Positions 1-9,426 of a DNA stretch of 16,795 nt are shown here, piece after piece. Within the stretch, counting starts at the first letter, position 1, and each line of letters starts with the position of its first letter. This stretch comes from Flavobacterium sp. (GTDB taxonomy: Bacteria; Bacteroidota; Bacteroidia; Flavobacteriales; Flavobacteriaceae), in the NCBI GenBank assembly GCA_024709705.1, contig JANJWE010000146.1, positions 1 through 16,795 on the forward strand. Direction: 5' to 3'. Both the position numbers and the translations under genes were made by a program. Under the pieces are notes generated by a model that ran no database searches, was not told the DNA's origin, and was given only the letters and a program-made list of their open reading frames with translations.

Positions 1-275
1 GTAAAGAAAAAATCGGCCACATAGATTTTGTTTTGGTAATTTTCTTGTGTGATTGTTTCTTCATTTTGATTGGTAAATGAAAAGTTGGCAATCGTATGAA
101 ATTTGCTGATGTGTTGAACTGTACTATCAACCAATTCCGGATTTACATCTGATGGATTAAAGAAAGGGAGTCGGTCTTTGGGTTTCAAGAGATAGTAGGA
201 AATAGTCAAAAATAAAGTTGAAAACAAAATAAATCCAACAAGAGCAAACTTATATTTCTTTAAAAAAATTAGCAT
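1..275 (-). CDS. SCO1/SenC family copper-chaperone-like protein, N-terminal part (runs off left edge)
   Basis: The minus strand from the ATG at 273-275 reads open to the window edge (91 codons) and is therefore partial at its 3' end. An N-terminal membrane anchor is visible (LVGFILFSTLFLTISYYLL, about residues 12-30). It is followed by the block HTIANFSFTNQNEETIT and then NKIYVADFFFT. This is the characteristic lead-in to the thioredoxin-fold CxxxC motif of SCO1/SenC/PrrC proteins. The CxxxC itself would lie just outside the window. SCO proteins are membrane-anchored and deliver copper or reduce thiols for assembly of the cytochrome c oxidase CuA centre. The gene is divergent from the large T9SS protein. 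The family assignment is from recognisable sequence; the exact role is inferred from the family. Confidence 0.85.
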   Translation of the reverse strand, partial: MLIFLKKYKFALVGFILFSTLFLTISYYLLKPKDRLPFFNPSDVNPELVDSTVQHISKFHTIANFSFTNQNEETITQENYQNKIYVADFFF

Positions 276-292
276 AGAAATGATTTTTTTTA

Positions 293-300
293 CAAAGGTA
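293..300 (-). promoter_or_regulatory. Putative Bacteroidetes -7 box for the SCO family gene
   Basis: On the minus strand TACCTTTG matches the Bacteroidetes -7 consensus TAnnTTTG and ends 17 nt before the ATG. No convincing -33 TTG lies at the usual distance, so this is a -7 match only. Confidence 0.4.
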
Positions 301-343
301 TAAAAGTTAACGGCTATTCATCTTCTTATACAACTGTTAATAA

Positions 344-376
344 TTGCAAACCATACCCAACAATTTCCTATTTTTG
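344..376 (+). promoter_or_regulatory. Putative promoter of the T9SS protein / M13 peptidase pair
   Basis: TTG (344-346), a 22-nt spacer and TATTTTTG (369-376) fit the Bacteroidetes -33/-7 pattern. The box ends 20 nt before the ATG at 397, implying a short leader. The peptidase gene starts 3 nt after the first gene ends, so this promoter probably serves both. Confidence 0.5.
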
Positions 377-396
377 AATTAAAATTTAAAGAAATA

Positions 397-3300
397 ATGA
401 AGAAGACATTACTTTTTATATTATTTATTTATCAATTCAATGGATTTGCTCAATTTAACGAAAGTGCACCTTGGATGGAAAATGTGATAAAAGACGCCAA
501 GGGAGAAGCTAGCGTTGAAGCCATTCGCGAAGCCTTTGATTTGTATTGGAAAGATCATGATAAAAATAAAAGAGGTAGTGGTTACAAACCGTTTAAACGT
601 TGGGAAACCCATTGGCAGGAAAAAACCGATGCCAACGGTTACATCATGACCCCTGAACAATTGTGGAATGCCTGGAATCAAAAGAGACTAGCTGCTACAC
701 AACGAATAGAAACTCAAAGTACCCTAAGCAACTGGCAACCTTTGGGCCCGTTTAATCATGTCAATACCGGTTCATGGTCTCCCGGTCAAGGTAGAGTTAA
801 TGTGGTTTATGTTGATCCAACTAACGCCTCAACTTTATATATTGGAGCTCCTGCAGGCGGAATTTGGAAATCTACTGATGCCGGATTGAATTGGACTCCC
901 TTATCTGATTTTCTCCCACAAATTGGGGTTTCCGGGATTGTGGTGGATTATACCAATCCGAATATTATTTATATTGCAACCGGCGATAAAGATGCCTCAG
1001 ACACTTATTCTATAGGTGTTTTAAAGTCTACAGATGGTGGACAAACTTGGAATACCACGGGATTGCAATTTACCAATACTTCTACTGTAGCGGCCGATAT
1101 TTTTATGCATCCTTCCAACCCTTCTGTTCTTTGGGTGGCTACTAGTGCAGGATTGTACAAGACTATAAATGCAGGATTAACCTGGACAAGACCCTTAGCC
1201 GGAAACATCAAAGACTTGAAATTAAAGCCCGGAAATCCGGATGTTGTATATGCCGTTTCTACGAATAGATTCTTTAGGTCTACCAATGGTGGGGATACTT
1301 TTACTCAGATTTCCTCCGGTATGCCTACAAATTCGGGAAGATTAATTATAGATGTTACTCCAGCCAATCCTGAGTATGTTTACGTACTTAGTGCACGAAC
1401 AGATTGGGGTCATCAAGGATTATATAAATCTACAAATTCCGGATTAAATTTTACCAGAACCCTTAATACGGTTGATATTTTTGAAGCAGATCAAGCATGG
1501 TTCGATCTGGCTTTGGCGGTTTCTGACTCCAATCCGGAGGAGGTTTATACCGGAGTTTTGAATGTTTGGAAATCTTCAAACGGAGGCGATACATTTACAA
1601 GATTAAACAGCTGGTCAAATCCGTTTCAACCTACGTATACACATGCCGACATTCATTTTTTGAGGTTTTACAATGGTATTTTATACTGCGGTAGTGACGG
1701 TGGTGTTTATGTTTCAAACAATAATGGGGCTTCTTTTACAGATTTAACCGCAACAGCACAAATTGGACAGTTTTACCGAATTGGATTATCCAAACAATCG
1801 AGTTCAAAAATCGCAGGAGGTTTACAAGACAATGGAGGTTATGCTTTGAGCAATAATTTATGGAAAAATTACTTTGGGGCCGATGGTATGGAGGCTGTGA
1901 TAGACCCTACCAACCCTAACAAATATTACGGTTTTATTCAAAACGGTAGTGGTTTGTATTTTACCAATAACTCCGGAAACCAATTAAGCGGAAGTATTAG
2001 TGCTCCTAATGATTTATCCGGGAATTGGATAACTCCATTAGCGATAAATTCTGTAGGCGAATTGTTTGCCGGATATAATAGTGTATACAAATTAATCAAT
2101 TCCAGTTGGCAATTGATATCTAATTCGTTAATTACAGATGGAAATTTGGAACGAATAACCATCGACAAAACCAATGATGATATTATTTACATTGCCGATG
2201 GTAGAAACTTATTGAAAAGTGAAGATAGAGGGATTAATTTTTTCAACTGTACTACTTTTTCTTCAAACATTACATCTATTGAAGTAAATTCAAACAACAA
2301 TCAAACGGTTTATGTTACAACTTCAGGAATCAATGGTTCTGTTTTTCAATCTACTAATGGCGGATTTGCTTTCACCAATATTGGTGCAGGTCTTCCAGCT
2401 ATAGCCAAAACGGTTGTAAAGCATCAAGGATTACACGTTTTAAATCCTTTGTATGTTGGAACGACTTTGGGAGTTTATTACAAAGACGATTCTTTATCTG
2501 AGTGGGTTCCCTATGATACTGGTTTACCCAATGTAACGGTAACAGATATAGAAATTCATGAAATTGATCAAAAAATTGTGGCCTCAACATACGGGCGAGG
2601 GGTTTGGGAGTCACCAATTCCCACTCAAATGGCCTCAAACGAAATTGCTTTATTGGGTATTGAATCACAAAGCTCAGCGAATATAGATTGCAACAATTCT
2701 CAAATTGCATTTAATATTCAAAATTCAGGTTTAGAGAGTATTTCCTCATTTACATTAAATTATACGATAAACGGGATTTCAAATTCTGTAAATTGGGAAG
2801 GAAACTTACCTTCGCTGGCTTCTACAACAGTAGTTGTTCAAAATTTAAATTTACCCAAAGGGAACAATTTAATAGCAGCAACTGTCGTGATGGCCAACGA
2901 TACTTTCTCAAATAACAACTCTTTTTCGGGAAGTTTGCTCACTAATGATATGGGACAAGTGGGTGTCATCAATACGTTTGAAGGTAACAATTCGGATTGG
3001 TTAATATCTCAAGAAGGAACAACTACAGTTTGGGAACGAGGAATTCCCTCCGGTTTAAACTTGAACACAGCCTTCTCCGGAACTCAAGTTTATGCAACCA
3101 ATTTAACCGGAAATTATGGCAACAATCAAAAAGGATACTTGTATTCTTCTTGCTATGATTTAACCTCAGTTCTCAATCCTATACTTCGTTTCAAAATGGC
3201 TTTCAATTTAGAATTCAATTGGGATTTAGTCTATTTGCAATACAGTACCAATCAAGGAGAAACTTGGGAGATTTTAGGCTCTGCCAATGACCCCAATTGG

Positions 3301-3765
3301 TATAATAGCAATCGATTTCCAAATAATTCAAATTGTTTCAATTGTGTGGGAGCTCAATGGACAGGTACCAATCTCTCGTATCAAGAATACAGTTTGCCAC
3401 TTTCTTTTTTGCAAAATGAAACCAGCGTAATTTTCAGATTTGTATTTCATTCGGATGAGTCTGTTACTTTTGAAGGGGTTGTAATGGATGACTTTAGTAT
3501 TGATGGAACCCTTTCAATTCCATCAAATCAGAATCTTGAAATGACAGTGTACCCCAATCCAACCAATGGATTTGTATCGGTATTTATCCCTATGGTTCAA
3601 TCAGGAAGTTTAGAGGTGTTTGACATATCCGGAAAAAATGTAAAAAAACAAGCTATTTCAAATACCCAAACAGAACTGGATTTAAGTTCACTTTCAGCCG
3701 GAGTATATTTGCTAAAAGCGACCACTCCTGAAAACCAATTTATCAAAAGAATTATTAAAAACTAA
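397..3765 (+). CDS. Secreted BNR/Asp-box beta-propeller protein with T9SS type A sorting domain
   Basis: This 1122-residue protein is probably exported by Sec and then anchored or released through the type IX secretion system. It has a clear N-terminal signal peptide (MKKTLLFILFIYQFNGFA). From about residue 140 to 740 there are many Asp-box (BNR) repeats of the form S-x-D/N-x-G-x-x-W/F, for example STDAGLNW at 159-166 and STDGGQTW at 211-218. They are typical of sortilin/VPS10-like or sialidase-like beta-propellers. The propeller closes with STYGRGVWE near 730. A CARDB-like beta-sandwich follows at about 750-850, then a jelly-roll-like domain at about 861-1040. The last 74 residues are a T9SS type A tail, starting MTVYPNPTNG at 1049 and ending in Lys-rich IKRIIKN. 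No catalytic residues can be assigned, so a binding or adhesion role is inference. The domain order is common among flavobacterial surface proteins. Confidence 0.9.
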   Translation: MKKTLLFILFIYQFNGFAQFNESAPWMENVIKDAKGEASVEAIREAFDLYWKDHDKNKRGSGYKPFKRWETHWQEKTDANGYIMTPEQLWNAWNQKRLAATQRIETQSTLSNWQPLGPFNHVNTGSWSPGQGRVNVVYVDPTNASTLYIGAPAGGIWKSTDAGLNWTPLSDFLPQIGVSGIVVDYTNPNIIYIATGDKDASDTYSIGVLKSTDGGQTWNTTGLQFTNTSTVAADIFMHPSNPSVLWVATSAGLYKTINAGLTWTRPLAGNIKDLKLKPGNPDVVYAVSTNRFFRSTNGGDTFTQISSGMPTNSGRLIIDVTPANPEYVYVLSARTDWGHQGLYKSTNSGLNFTRTLNTVDIFEADQAWFDLALAVSDSNPEEVYTGVLNVWKSSNGGDTFTRLNSWSNPFQPTYTHADIHFLRFYNGILYCGSDGGVYVSNNNGASFTDLTATAQIGQFYRIGLSKQSSSKIAGGLQDNGGYALSNNLWKNYFGADGMEAVIDPTNPNKYYGFIQNGSGLYFTNNSGNQLSGSISAPNDLSGNWITPLAINSVGELFAGYNSVYKLINSSWQLISNSLITDGNLERITIDKTNDDIIYIADGRNLLKSEDRGINFFNCTTFSSNITSIEVNSNNNQTVYVTTSGINGSVFQSTNGGFAFTNIGAGLPAIAKTVVKHQGLHVLNPLYVGTTLGVYYKDDSLSEWVPYDTGLPNVTVTDIEIHEIDQKIVASTYGRGVWESPIPTQMASNEIALLGIESQSSANIDCNNSQIAFNIQNSGLESISSFTLNYTINGISNSVNWEGNLPSLASTTVVVQNLNLPKGNNLIAATVVMANDTFSNNNSFSGSLLTNDMGQVGVINTFEGNNSDWLISQEGTTTVWERGIPSGLNLNTAFSGTQVYATNLTGNYGNNQKGYLYSSCYDLTSVLNPILRFKMAFNLEFNWDLVYLQYSTNQGETWEILGSANDPNWYNSNRFPNNSNCFNCVGAQWTGTNLSYQEYSLPLSFLQNETSVIFRFVFHSDESVTFEGVVMDDFSIDGTLSIPSNQNLEMTVYPNPTNGFVSVFIPMVQSGSLEVFDISGKNVKKQAISNTQTELDLSSLSAGVYLLKATTPENQFIKRIIKN

Positions 3766-3768
3766 ATC

Positions 3769-5823
3769 ATGAGAACACTCCAAAGACAATTTACTATTCT
3801 ACTTTCCGCATCAGCATTTGTGGTAGGTATGGCACAGAACAAAACGCAGGAATCGCATGGAATTAACACCGATTTTATGGATAAAACCGTTAAACCCAGC
3901 GATAACTTTTTTAGATATGTAAATGGAACTTGGTTAGACAATACCGATATTCCGGCAGATAGAACCCGCTGGGGAAGTTTTGATGAGCTCCGGGAAAAGA
4001 CAGATAAAGATATGATGGCTATCTTAAAAGAAGCTTTAACTGACTCTCGTTATACTGCCGATTCCGATCAAGGCAAAGCTCTCAATCTGTATCGTTCTGT
4101 GATGGATACGCTTACCCGAAACAAGCAAGGGGTTAAACCGTTAAAACCGTATTTAGATAAAATCAATGCGGTGAAATCGATGAGTGATTTGAAAAAATTA
4201 CTTATAGAAATGGAAACCCAAGGCGGAATTGGTTTTTTTGGGGTAGGTGTAGGAACAGATGCCAAAAACAGTAACAGAAATGTGATCAACGTTGGTTTAG
4301 GAAGTTTAGGTCTTCCGGATAGAGATTATTATGTTTCTGAAGATAAAGACAGTAAGGAAAAAAGAGAAAAATATGTAGCCCATGTGGCTCGAATGTTGGC
4401 CTATTTAGGCGAAAAGCCTGCTGTTGCTCAAGCCAATGCTCAAAGAATAATAGAACTCGAAATCGCAATGGCAAGTCCGAGATTGGATCGGGTAGAAAGA
4501 AGAGACAGAAGAAAAACCTACAATCCAATGACGGTTGCCGAGTTACAAAAAATAACCCCTTCTATCAATTGGACAGAATATCTTGTTGGAGTTGGACTCC
4601 CAGTTGTTGATACATTGATTGTCTCTCAACCGCGTTACATGACGGCTCTTGAAACTATTTTTAAAGAGAATAAAGTAGAACACTGGAAAGCCTATATGCG
4701 TTGGACTTTATTAAATCGCTCAGCCGGAATGTTATCTACCGAAATAGGTAATGCCAATTGGGAATTTTATGGTAAAACTTTAACCGGAGCCATCAAACAA
4801 CGCCCTTTTGAAGAGCGAGCTTTACAAACCGTTAATGGCGTTTTGGGTGAAGCATTAGGTAAAATTTATGTAGAAAAAATGTTCCCGGCCGAAGCTAAAG
4901 AAAAAGCTCAAAAAATGATACAAAATGTGTTTTTGGCTTACGAAAACAGAATCAATAATTTGCCTTGGATGGCCAAAACAACCAAAGAAAACGCTATCGC
5001 AAAACTTAAAAAATTTACAGTCAAAATTGGTTATCCCGATAAATGGAAAGATTATTCCAAAGTAGTTATAGTAGCTCCATCTCAAGGAGGAACCTATTAT
5101 GAAAACATGAAGAAGGTTACCCAATGGCGTAATGCGGAAAACTTTGCCAAATTAAATAAACCGGTTGATAAAACCGAGTGGGGTATGTCTCCGCAAACGG
5201 TAAATGCATATTACAGCCCTTCTTTTAATGAAATAGTATTTCCGGCTGCTATTTTACAACCGCCTTTTTATGATTATAAAGCAGACGAAGCGGTAAATTA
5301 TGGCGGTATAGGAGCTGTAATAGGTCACGAAATTTCACACGGTTTTGACGATAGTGGTTCGCGTTACAATGCCGATGGTAATTTGGTAAATTGGTGGAGC
5401 GATGAAGATTTGAAAAAGTTTAATGAATTAGGAGGAGCATTAGCCGATCAGTATTCGCAATTGGAACCTATACCCGGTATTTTTGTAGATGGTAAATTTA
5501 CTTTAGGTGAAAATATTGGGGATTTAGGAGGTGTGAGTGCCGCTTTAGACGGATTGAGAATTCATTTGAAAGAAACCGGTAATCCCGGATTAATTGATGG
5601 CTTTACACCAGAACAACGTTTCTTTATTTCTTGGGCTACTATCTGGAGAAGTAAAGCAAGAGACGAAGCAATTAAGAACCAAGTTAAAACAGATCCCCAT
5701 TCACCGGGACAATATAGAGCTTACGTACCGTTGCAAAATGTAGATGCGTTCTACGAGGCTTTCAACATCAAACCGGGAGATGGGATGTATTTACCGGAAG
5801 ATAAACGTGTTAAAATATGGTAA
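3769..5823 (+). CDS. M13 family zinc metallopeptidase (neprilysin/PepO-like)
   Basis: At 684 residues this has normal full length for M13 endopeptidases, which cleave oligopeptides on the N-terminal side of hydrophobic residues. The zinc site is complete: HEISH at 520-524 gives two His ligands and the catalytic Glu521. ENIGD at 581-585 gives the third ligand Glu581 and the supporting Asp585. NAYYSPS at 479-485 is the substrate-backbone-binding motif of the family. The N-terminus (MRTLQRQFTILLSASAFVVGMAQ) looks like a signal peptide, so the enzyme is probably periplasmic or outside the cell. The C-terminus RVKIW corresponds to the usual xVW ending. It begins 3 nt after the stop of the beta-propeller gene, indicating co-transcription. 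Whether the two products act together is unknown. Confidence 0.95.
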   Translation: MRTLQRQFTILLSASAFVVGMAQNKTQESHGINTDFMDKTVKPSDNFFRYVNGTWLDNTDIPADRTRWGSFDELREKTDKDMMAILKEALTDSRYTADSDQGKALNLYRSVMDTLTRNKQGVKPLKPYLDKINAVKSMSDLKKLLIEMETQGGIGFFGVGVGTDAKNSNRNVINVGLGSLGLPDRDYYVSEDKDSKEKREKYVAHVARMLAYLGEKPAVAQANAQRIIELEIAMASPRLDRVERRDRRKTYNPMTVAELQKITPSINWTEYLVGVGLPVVDTLIVSQPRYMTALETIFKENKVEHWKAYMRWTLLNRSAGMLSTEIGNANWEFYGKTLTGAIKQRPFEERALQTVNGVLGEALGKIYVEKMFPAEAKEKAQKMIQNVFLAYENRINNLPWMAKTTKENAIAKLKKFTVKIGYPDKWKDYSKVVIVAPSQGGTYYENMKKVTQWRNAENFAKLNKPVDKTEWGMSPQTVNAYYSPSFNEIVFPAAILQPPFYDYKADEAVNYGGIGAVIGHEISHGFDDSGSRYNADGNLVNWWSDEDLKKFNELGGALADQYSQLEPIPGIFVDGKFTLGENIGDLGGVSAALDGLRIHLKETGNPGLIDGFTPEQRFFISWATIWRSKARDEAIKNQVKTDPHSPGQYRAYVPLQNVDAFYEAFNIKPGDGMYLPEDKRVKIW

Positions 5824-5935
5824 TTTTATAAAAAATTGAAAATCAAAACAATATGTATTTCATTTTGACGTTTTCTATACAATAGATTTGAAAATCTAGT
5901 TAGAGTTAGTTAAATTTTGTTTTGGTGTTTTGAGA

Positions 5936-5984
5936 AAAAGGCGTTCCGGAAGTTGATTCGGGAACGCCTTTTGAATTTTTTTTG
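5936..5984 (+). terminator. Rho-independent terminator, possibly bidirectional
   Basis: A perfect 12-bp stem, AAAAGGCGTTCC (5936-5947) with GGAACGCCTTTT (5961-5972), encloses a 13-nt loop and is followed by a T-rich tract at 5976-5983. It lies between the convergent peptidase and alcohol dehydrogenase genes. The A-rich left flank would give a weaker U tract for minus-strand transcripts too. Confidence 0.85.
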
Positions 5985-6074
5985 AGTAGCAGAAAAACCG
6001 AGTTACAGAGTTTCTAAGTAATTATATAATGATTGCATTTCTATCTAAGTTACTCAGCATTTAAGCTCCTCTTT

Positions 6075-7241
6075 TTAATAACTCATTTCCACAATTTGTC
6101 TCACTTTTTCCAAAGTAATATTTTGTTTTTCTCCCATGGCTTTCCAACCTCTTTCTTCAAAACGATTTACGATAAAATCGGATGCTTTTTCATAATCGGT
6201 TGTGTAGTTTGAAAGTTTAGTTTCCATTCCCATTTTATGAAGGAATTCAACTGTTTTTTCAATAGCTAATGTAGCTTTTTCTTCAATAGAATTTCCGTCT
6301 ATTTTCCAAACGCGTTCAGCGTATTGAGCTAGTTTTTCCTTTTTGGTTTCAAACATAGTGCGGTATAAATTTGGACCAATAATAGCCAACGTTCTTGCGT
6401 GATCAATTTCGTATAAAGCGGTTAGTTCATGCCCAATCATGTGGGTTGCCCAATCGCTTGGCACTCCTTTTTGAATTAATCCGTTTAAGGCCATCGTGGC
6501 ACACCACATAAAGTTAGAAGCCAGTTTATAATCGGATGGGTTTTGCACCACATCCGGTCCAATTTCAATTAGCGTTTGCAAAATACTTTCGGCAATGCGG
6601 TCTTGCAAAAGAGCATCATGCGGATACGTTAAATATTGTTCCATCACATGAGTGAAAGCATCGACCACGCCATTTTCCAATTGTCTTTTGGGTAAAGAAG
6701 CCACCACAGTTGGGTCGCAAATGGAGAATTTTGGAAACAACGCACTTCCGCCCAAGGTTAATTTTTCTTGCGTAGCTTCGATGGTCACTACCGCACCCGA
6801 GTTCATTTCGCTTCCGGTTGCCGGTAAGGTTAAAACCGTTCCAAACGGAATGACTTTGGAAACATCTTTGAACAAAACGCGTTTTTTCAAAATCTCAATC
6901 GCATCACCTTCAAAATTAACGGCTCCTGAAATGAATTTCACTCCGTCAATTACACTTCCGCCACCAACGGCTAAAATAAAAGTGATGTTTTCGCTGCGAA
7001 TGATTTCTACCGCTTTCATTAAGGTTTCATAACGCGGATTGGGTTCGATACCACCAAATTCTATAATTTCCACTGATGAAAGTGCGGATTTCACTTGGTC
7101 GTAAATACCGTTTTTAAAAATACTTCCGCCACCATAAGTCAATAAAATCTTACTGTTGGCAGGAATTAATTCGGTTAATTTGGCTATTTGACCTTTTCCA
7201 AAAATGTAATTAGTTGGGTTGTATAATTCGAAGTTTGTCAT
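6075..7241 (-). CDS. yqhD: Iron-containing alcohol dehydrogenase, YqhD-type NADPH-dependent aldehyde reductase
   Basis: The 388-residue length matches E. coli YqhD (387). The enzyme would reduce aldehydes to alcohols using NADPH, with a divalent metal in the active site, in the cytoplasm. YGGGS at 36-40 is the cofactor-binding loop seen in YqhD, and a second glycine motif, GGGSVIDG, lies at 93-100. The predicted metal ligands Asp194, His198 (VDAFTHVMEQY), His267 (THMIGHEL) and His281 (DHARTL) fall at the numbering known for YqhD. In that family the role is detoxification of short-chain and peroxidation-derived aldehydes. The gene stands alone with its own promoter and shares a terminator region with the convergent peptidase. 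The symbol is assigned by similarity; a butanol dehydrogenase label would be an alternative name for the same family. Confidence 0.92.
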   Translation of the reverse strand: MTNFELYNPTNYIFGKGQIAKLTELIPANSKILLTYGGGSIFKNGIYDQVKSALSSVEIIEFGGIEPNPRYETLMKAVEIIRSENITFILAVGGGSVIDGVKFISGAVNFEGDAIEILKKRVLFKDVSKVIPFGTVLTLPATGSEMNSGAVVTIEATQEKLTLGGSALFPKFSICDPTVVASLPKRQLENGVVDAFTHVMEQYLTYPHDALLQDRIAESILQTLIEIGPDVVQNPSDYKLASNFMWCATMALNGLIQKGVPSDWATHMIGHELTALYEIDHARTLAIIGPNLYRTMFETKKEKLAQYAERVWKIDGNSIEEKATLAIEKTVEFLHKMGMETKLSNYTTDYEKASDFIVNRFEERGWKAMGEKQNITLEKVRQIVEMSY

Positions 7242-7305
7242 TGTAAAATTGTTTAAAGGATTAAAATTGTTTAAGAGTTTAAAAGTTTTAAAGCTTAAAC
7301 GAAAA

Positions 7306-7333
7306 CAAAATTACAAAACGATTGAAGGAACAA
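7306..7333 (-). promoter_or_regulatory. Putative promoter of the alcohol dehydrogenase gene
   Basis: Read on the minus strand, TTG (7331-7333), a 17-nt spacer and TAATTTTG (7306-7313) fit the Bacteroidetes -33/-7 consensus. The box ends 64 nt before the start codon, and the signal sits between the stop of the upstream gene and the dehydrogenase. The leader contains several AGTTTAAA-like repeats. Confidence 0.5.
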
Positions 7334-7357
7334 GTGGTAAAGGAGTGTTAAGAGAAT

Positions 7358-7708
7358 TTAAATACCGTCAAATTTTGGTTTTATGCGTTTTACTTTTTTA
7401 CCATTTCTATAAAAAGTCAATCTTCTTTTTTCAATATTCAAATGAATTAAATCAATATTATTGATGAGGTTAAATGAAATTTGTGGACCAAGAAAACTTA
7501 AAACAATTGTTTGATTTTTGTTATGTAATTCTAAAAAAGCTTCGCCATCAAAGTTAGTTGTAGTTCCAATTGAAGTTTCTTTTTCATAAATAGAAACACC
7601 GGGAAAAGGATTGTTTTTGGATTCTTCAACTTTGAATTTAATGATTTCAATTTCTTTTTCTTGAGAAAATGCAATTATTGAAAGAAATAGAAAAACAATC
7701 AGAGACAT
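7358..7708 (-). CDS. Small secreted protein with carboxypeptidase-regulatory-like (CarboxypepD_reg) domain
   Basis: From the ATG at 7706-7708 this encodes 116 residues. The start gives a compact signal peptide (MSLIVFLFLSIIAFSQ) and is preceded by an A/G-rich AAAAAAGAAA stretch. An in-frame ATG 13 codons earlier (7747) is possible but would put charged residues before the signal peptide. The motif NPFPGVSIYEKETSIGTTTNFDGEAFLEL is the classic beta-sandwich signature (xxPLxGVxVxxxGTxxGxxTDxxGxF) found at the N-terminus of Bacteroidetes TonB-dependent receptors. Here it stands alone, followed by a basic tail (RNGKKVKRIKPKFDGI). Its function as a single domain is unknown. The base composition is AT-rich like the following island. 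Confidence 0.7.
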   Translation of the reverse strand: MSLIVFLFLSIIAFSQEKEIEIIKFKVEESKNNPFPGVSIYEKETSIGTTTNFDGEAFLELHNKNQTIVLSFLGPQISFNLINNIDLIHLNIEKRRLTFYRNGKKVKRIKPKFDGI

Positions 7709-7974
7709 GGTTTTAATTTCTTTTTTGAAGTTTTCATATAAAATCAATTAAAATTTAGAACTAAAAATATTTTGTCTTTTAAAAATTATTTTATTTCTTA
7801 GTGAAAACAAATTTAATCATAAATAATTGAGCTAAAATCAATTTTTATGAATTATCACAATTTTCAAAAAAACAAAGCACTGCAGGCTTTTTCTTATGTT
7901 GAGATAATGGAAACATGATGATTGGTTTTAAATCATTTGAAAAAAATGAATTTTTAACCTACTTAATTATTATT

Positions 7975-9426
7975 ATGAAAAAAGCCATTAAAAAATTAAA
8001 GCCACTATTTCTTGTCTTAGTTACTATTGTTTTATCTCTGCACAGTGTTTCATGTGAAAAAGAAGAGTTTGAAACTTTAAATGAAACATCTAAAAATCAA
8101 TCCAATTATCAAATAAAGAAAATTAGTTTTAGCGAGTTAAAACTTAATCGAAAAGCTTTTGAAAAACTAAAAGAATCACGTTTAAAAATAAGCCTAACCT
8201 ATTTACAAAGAGGTGTTTATAATGAAGGTTTTGATGTTTTTATTGACACCACAAACATCTTAATTACAGAAAAAGACGGAATGCATTCTATTACCTTTAG
8301 AATTATTAATGATGAAGAATTGTCTAAAGTTGAAAATTTGGTGCTTAACTCTAAAGATGATGGAAGTTATAAAGCATTTATAACCGAGTATTTACTGTCT
8401 CAAGAAGAGCTAACCAAGTTGGCAAATAATGAAGCTATTGGAGACAAAAGTCCAACAGCTATTACTGATGTAAGTAATTATTCTCGGTTTACAATTACAG
8501 GAAATGGTGCAGATTGTGTTTCAATGTTAAACTATACAGTTGGATATTGCGAAAATGTTTATGGACAAACAATTGTAGATAATGGAAGTAATGGGGGGCC
8601 TGTTGGAACAACGTGTGTTGGTGGTTGGTATGAAGTAGAATACCAAATTCTGGTTATCGATGAAGGTTGTTTATCTAGTGGAGGAGGTTCATCAGATGGT
8701 TCAGATAGCGGCTATATTCCCGGGGATGGAAGTGGAGATGGAAGTTGGTCTGGTGGTGGGTCTCCAACTGATTCTGATTCTGGCAACCCAAATCCCGAAA
8801 ACCCTAACTCAAGTATAGGAAATAATGGGAGTATAAGTAATCCTAGTTTTACTTTAGAGGACGACACACCATTTATTACAACACCTATTCTAACCATTGA
8901 TAGAATAGAAGTTAGACTATATAATCTTTTAAATACAACTCAGCAAACTTGGTGGAATAATGCATCAAAACAAACAAAAAATGCAATATTAAATTATTAT
9001 CGTCAAAATTCGCCTACTGTTGTAGTTAATGAAGAGGTATTTACATTTATTGAGGAGTTGATTGATCGAGCTAATCAAAACCCCACAATTTATACTTCTG
9101 AAAGAATAATTAATTGGTTTTTTACACCTAATGAAGGTGTTGACTTTGAGTATGATGAAGATTTTTGGGAAAATCCAAATCTTACATTTCCTTCTCAAGA
9201 TTTACCAACATGGGCAGATTATTCAATTGGTTACCCAACAGAAACAGGTGCAGATAATGTATATGGAAGTGTTGGCGGACAAGTCTGGCAAACTAGGTTA
9301 CAATATCCGAATGGCACTACTAATACATGTGCCTTAAAAGTTTCTATTGCACTAAATAATTGCGATATTAGTATCCCAAATATTCCTGGACAGACTTTGC
9401 AAGGGATGGAAAGTTTTATTTTTTAA
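7975..9426 (+). CDS. Lipoprotein with C-terminal Tae4-family amidase domain (first part, up to frameshift)
   Basis: The start at 7975 gives a lipoprotein signal peptide ending SVSC, with the lipid-accepting Cys at residue 27; an in-frame ATG 20 codons upstream (7915) would bury it. A charged N-terminal domain (about 30-230) leads to a Gly/Ser/Asp linker (about 233-285). Next comes a helical pre-toxin segment (about 303-400, TTQQTWWNNASKQTKN...NPTIYTSERIINWFF) of a kind seen in Bacteroidetes polymorphic toxins. From about residue 413 the sequence matches Tae4 amidases: GGQVWQ, then NTCALKVSIALNN with the presumed catalytic Cys452, then IPNIPGQT. Tae4 enzymes cut the gamma-D-Glu-mDAP bond of peptidoglycan. 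The frame breaks just after QTLQG and stops at 9426, while the rest of the amidase continues in another frame to 9701. Without the break the product would be 575 residues. The Tae4 call is strong; export as a lipoprotein rather than by T6SS is inferred from the signal peptide. Confidence 0.82.
   Translation: MKKAIKKLKPLFLVLVTIVLSLHSVSCEKEEFETLNETSKNQSNYQIKKISFSELKLNRKAFEKLKESRLKISLTYLQRGVYNEGFDVFIDTTNILITEKDGMHSITFRIINDEELSKVENLVLNSKDDGSYKAFITEYLLSQEELTKLANNEAIGDKSPTAITDVSNYSRFTITGNGADCVSMLNYTVGYCENVYGQTIVDNGSNGGPVGTTCVGGWYEVEYQILVIDEGCLSSGGGSSDGSDSGYIPGDGSGDGSWSGGGSPTDSDSGNPNPENPNSSIGNNGSISNPSFTLEDDTPFITTPILTIDRIEVRLYNLLNTTQQTWWNNASKQTKNAILNYYRQNSPTVVVNEEVFTFIEELIDRANQNPTIYTSERIINWFFTPNEGVDFEYDEDFWENPNLTFPSQDLPTWADYSIGYPTETGADNVYGSVGGQVWQTRLQYPNGTTNTCALKVSIALNNCDISIPNIPGQTLQGMESFIF

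Noticed and set aside
2399..2710. Minus-strand open frame of 103 codons inside the beta-propeller gene
   Set aside because: Antisense shadow of a clear coding region, with no domain signal.
6652..7032. Plus-strand open frame of 126 codons inside yqhD
   Set aside because: It is an antisense shadow of a gene with all catalytic motifs intact and has no recognisable protein features.
7219..7464. Plus-strand open frame of 81 codons
   Set aside because: It overlaps the yqhD start, its promoter and the regulatory-domain gene on the other strand, and the protein is low-complexity Lys/Phe/Tyr-rich.
7915..7974. Twenty-codon upstream extension of the amidase lipoprotein
   Set aside because: Starting at 7915 would place the lipoprotein signal peptide internally; the ATG at 7975 gives a normal signal with lipid Cys27.
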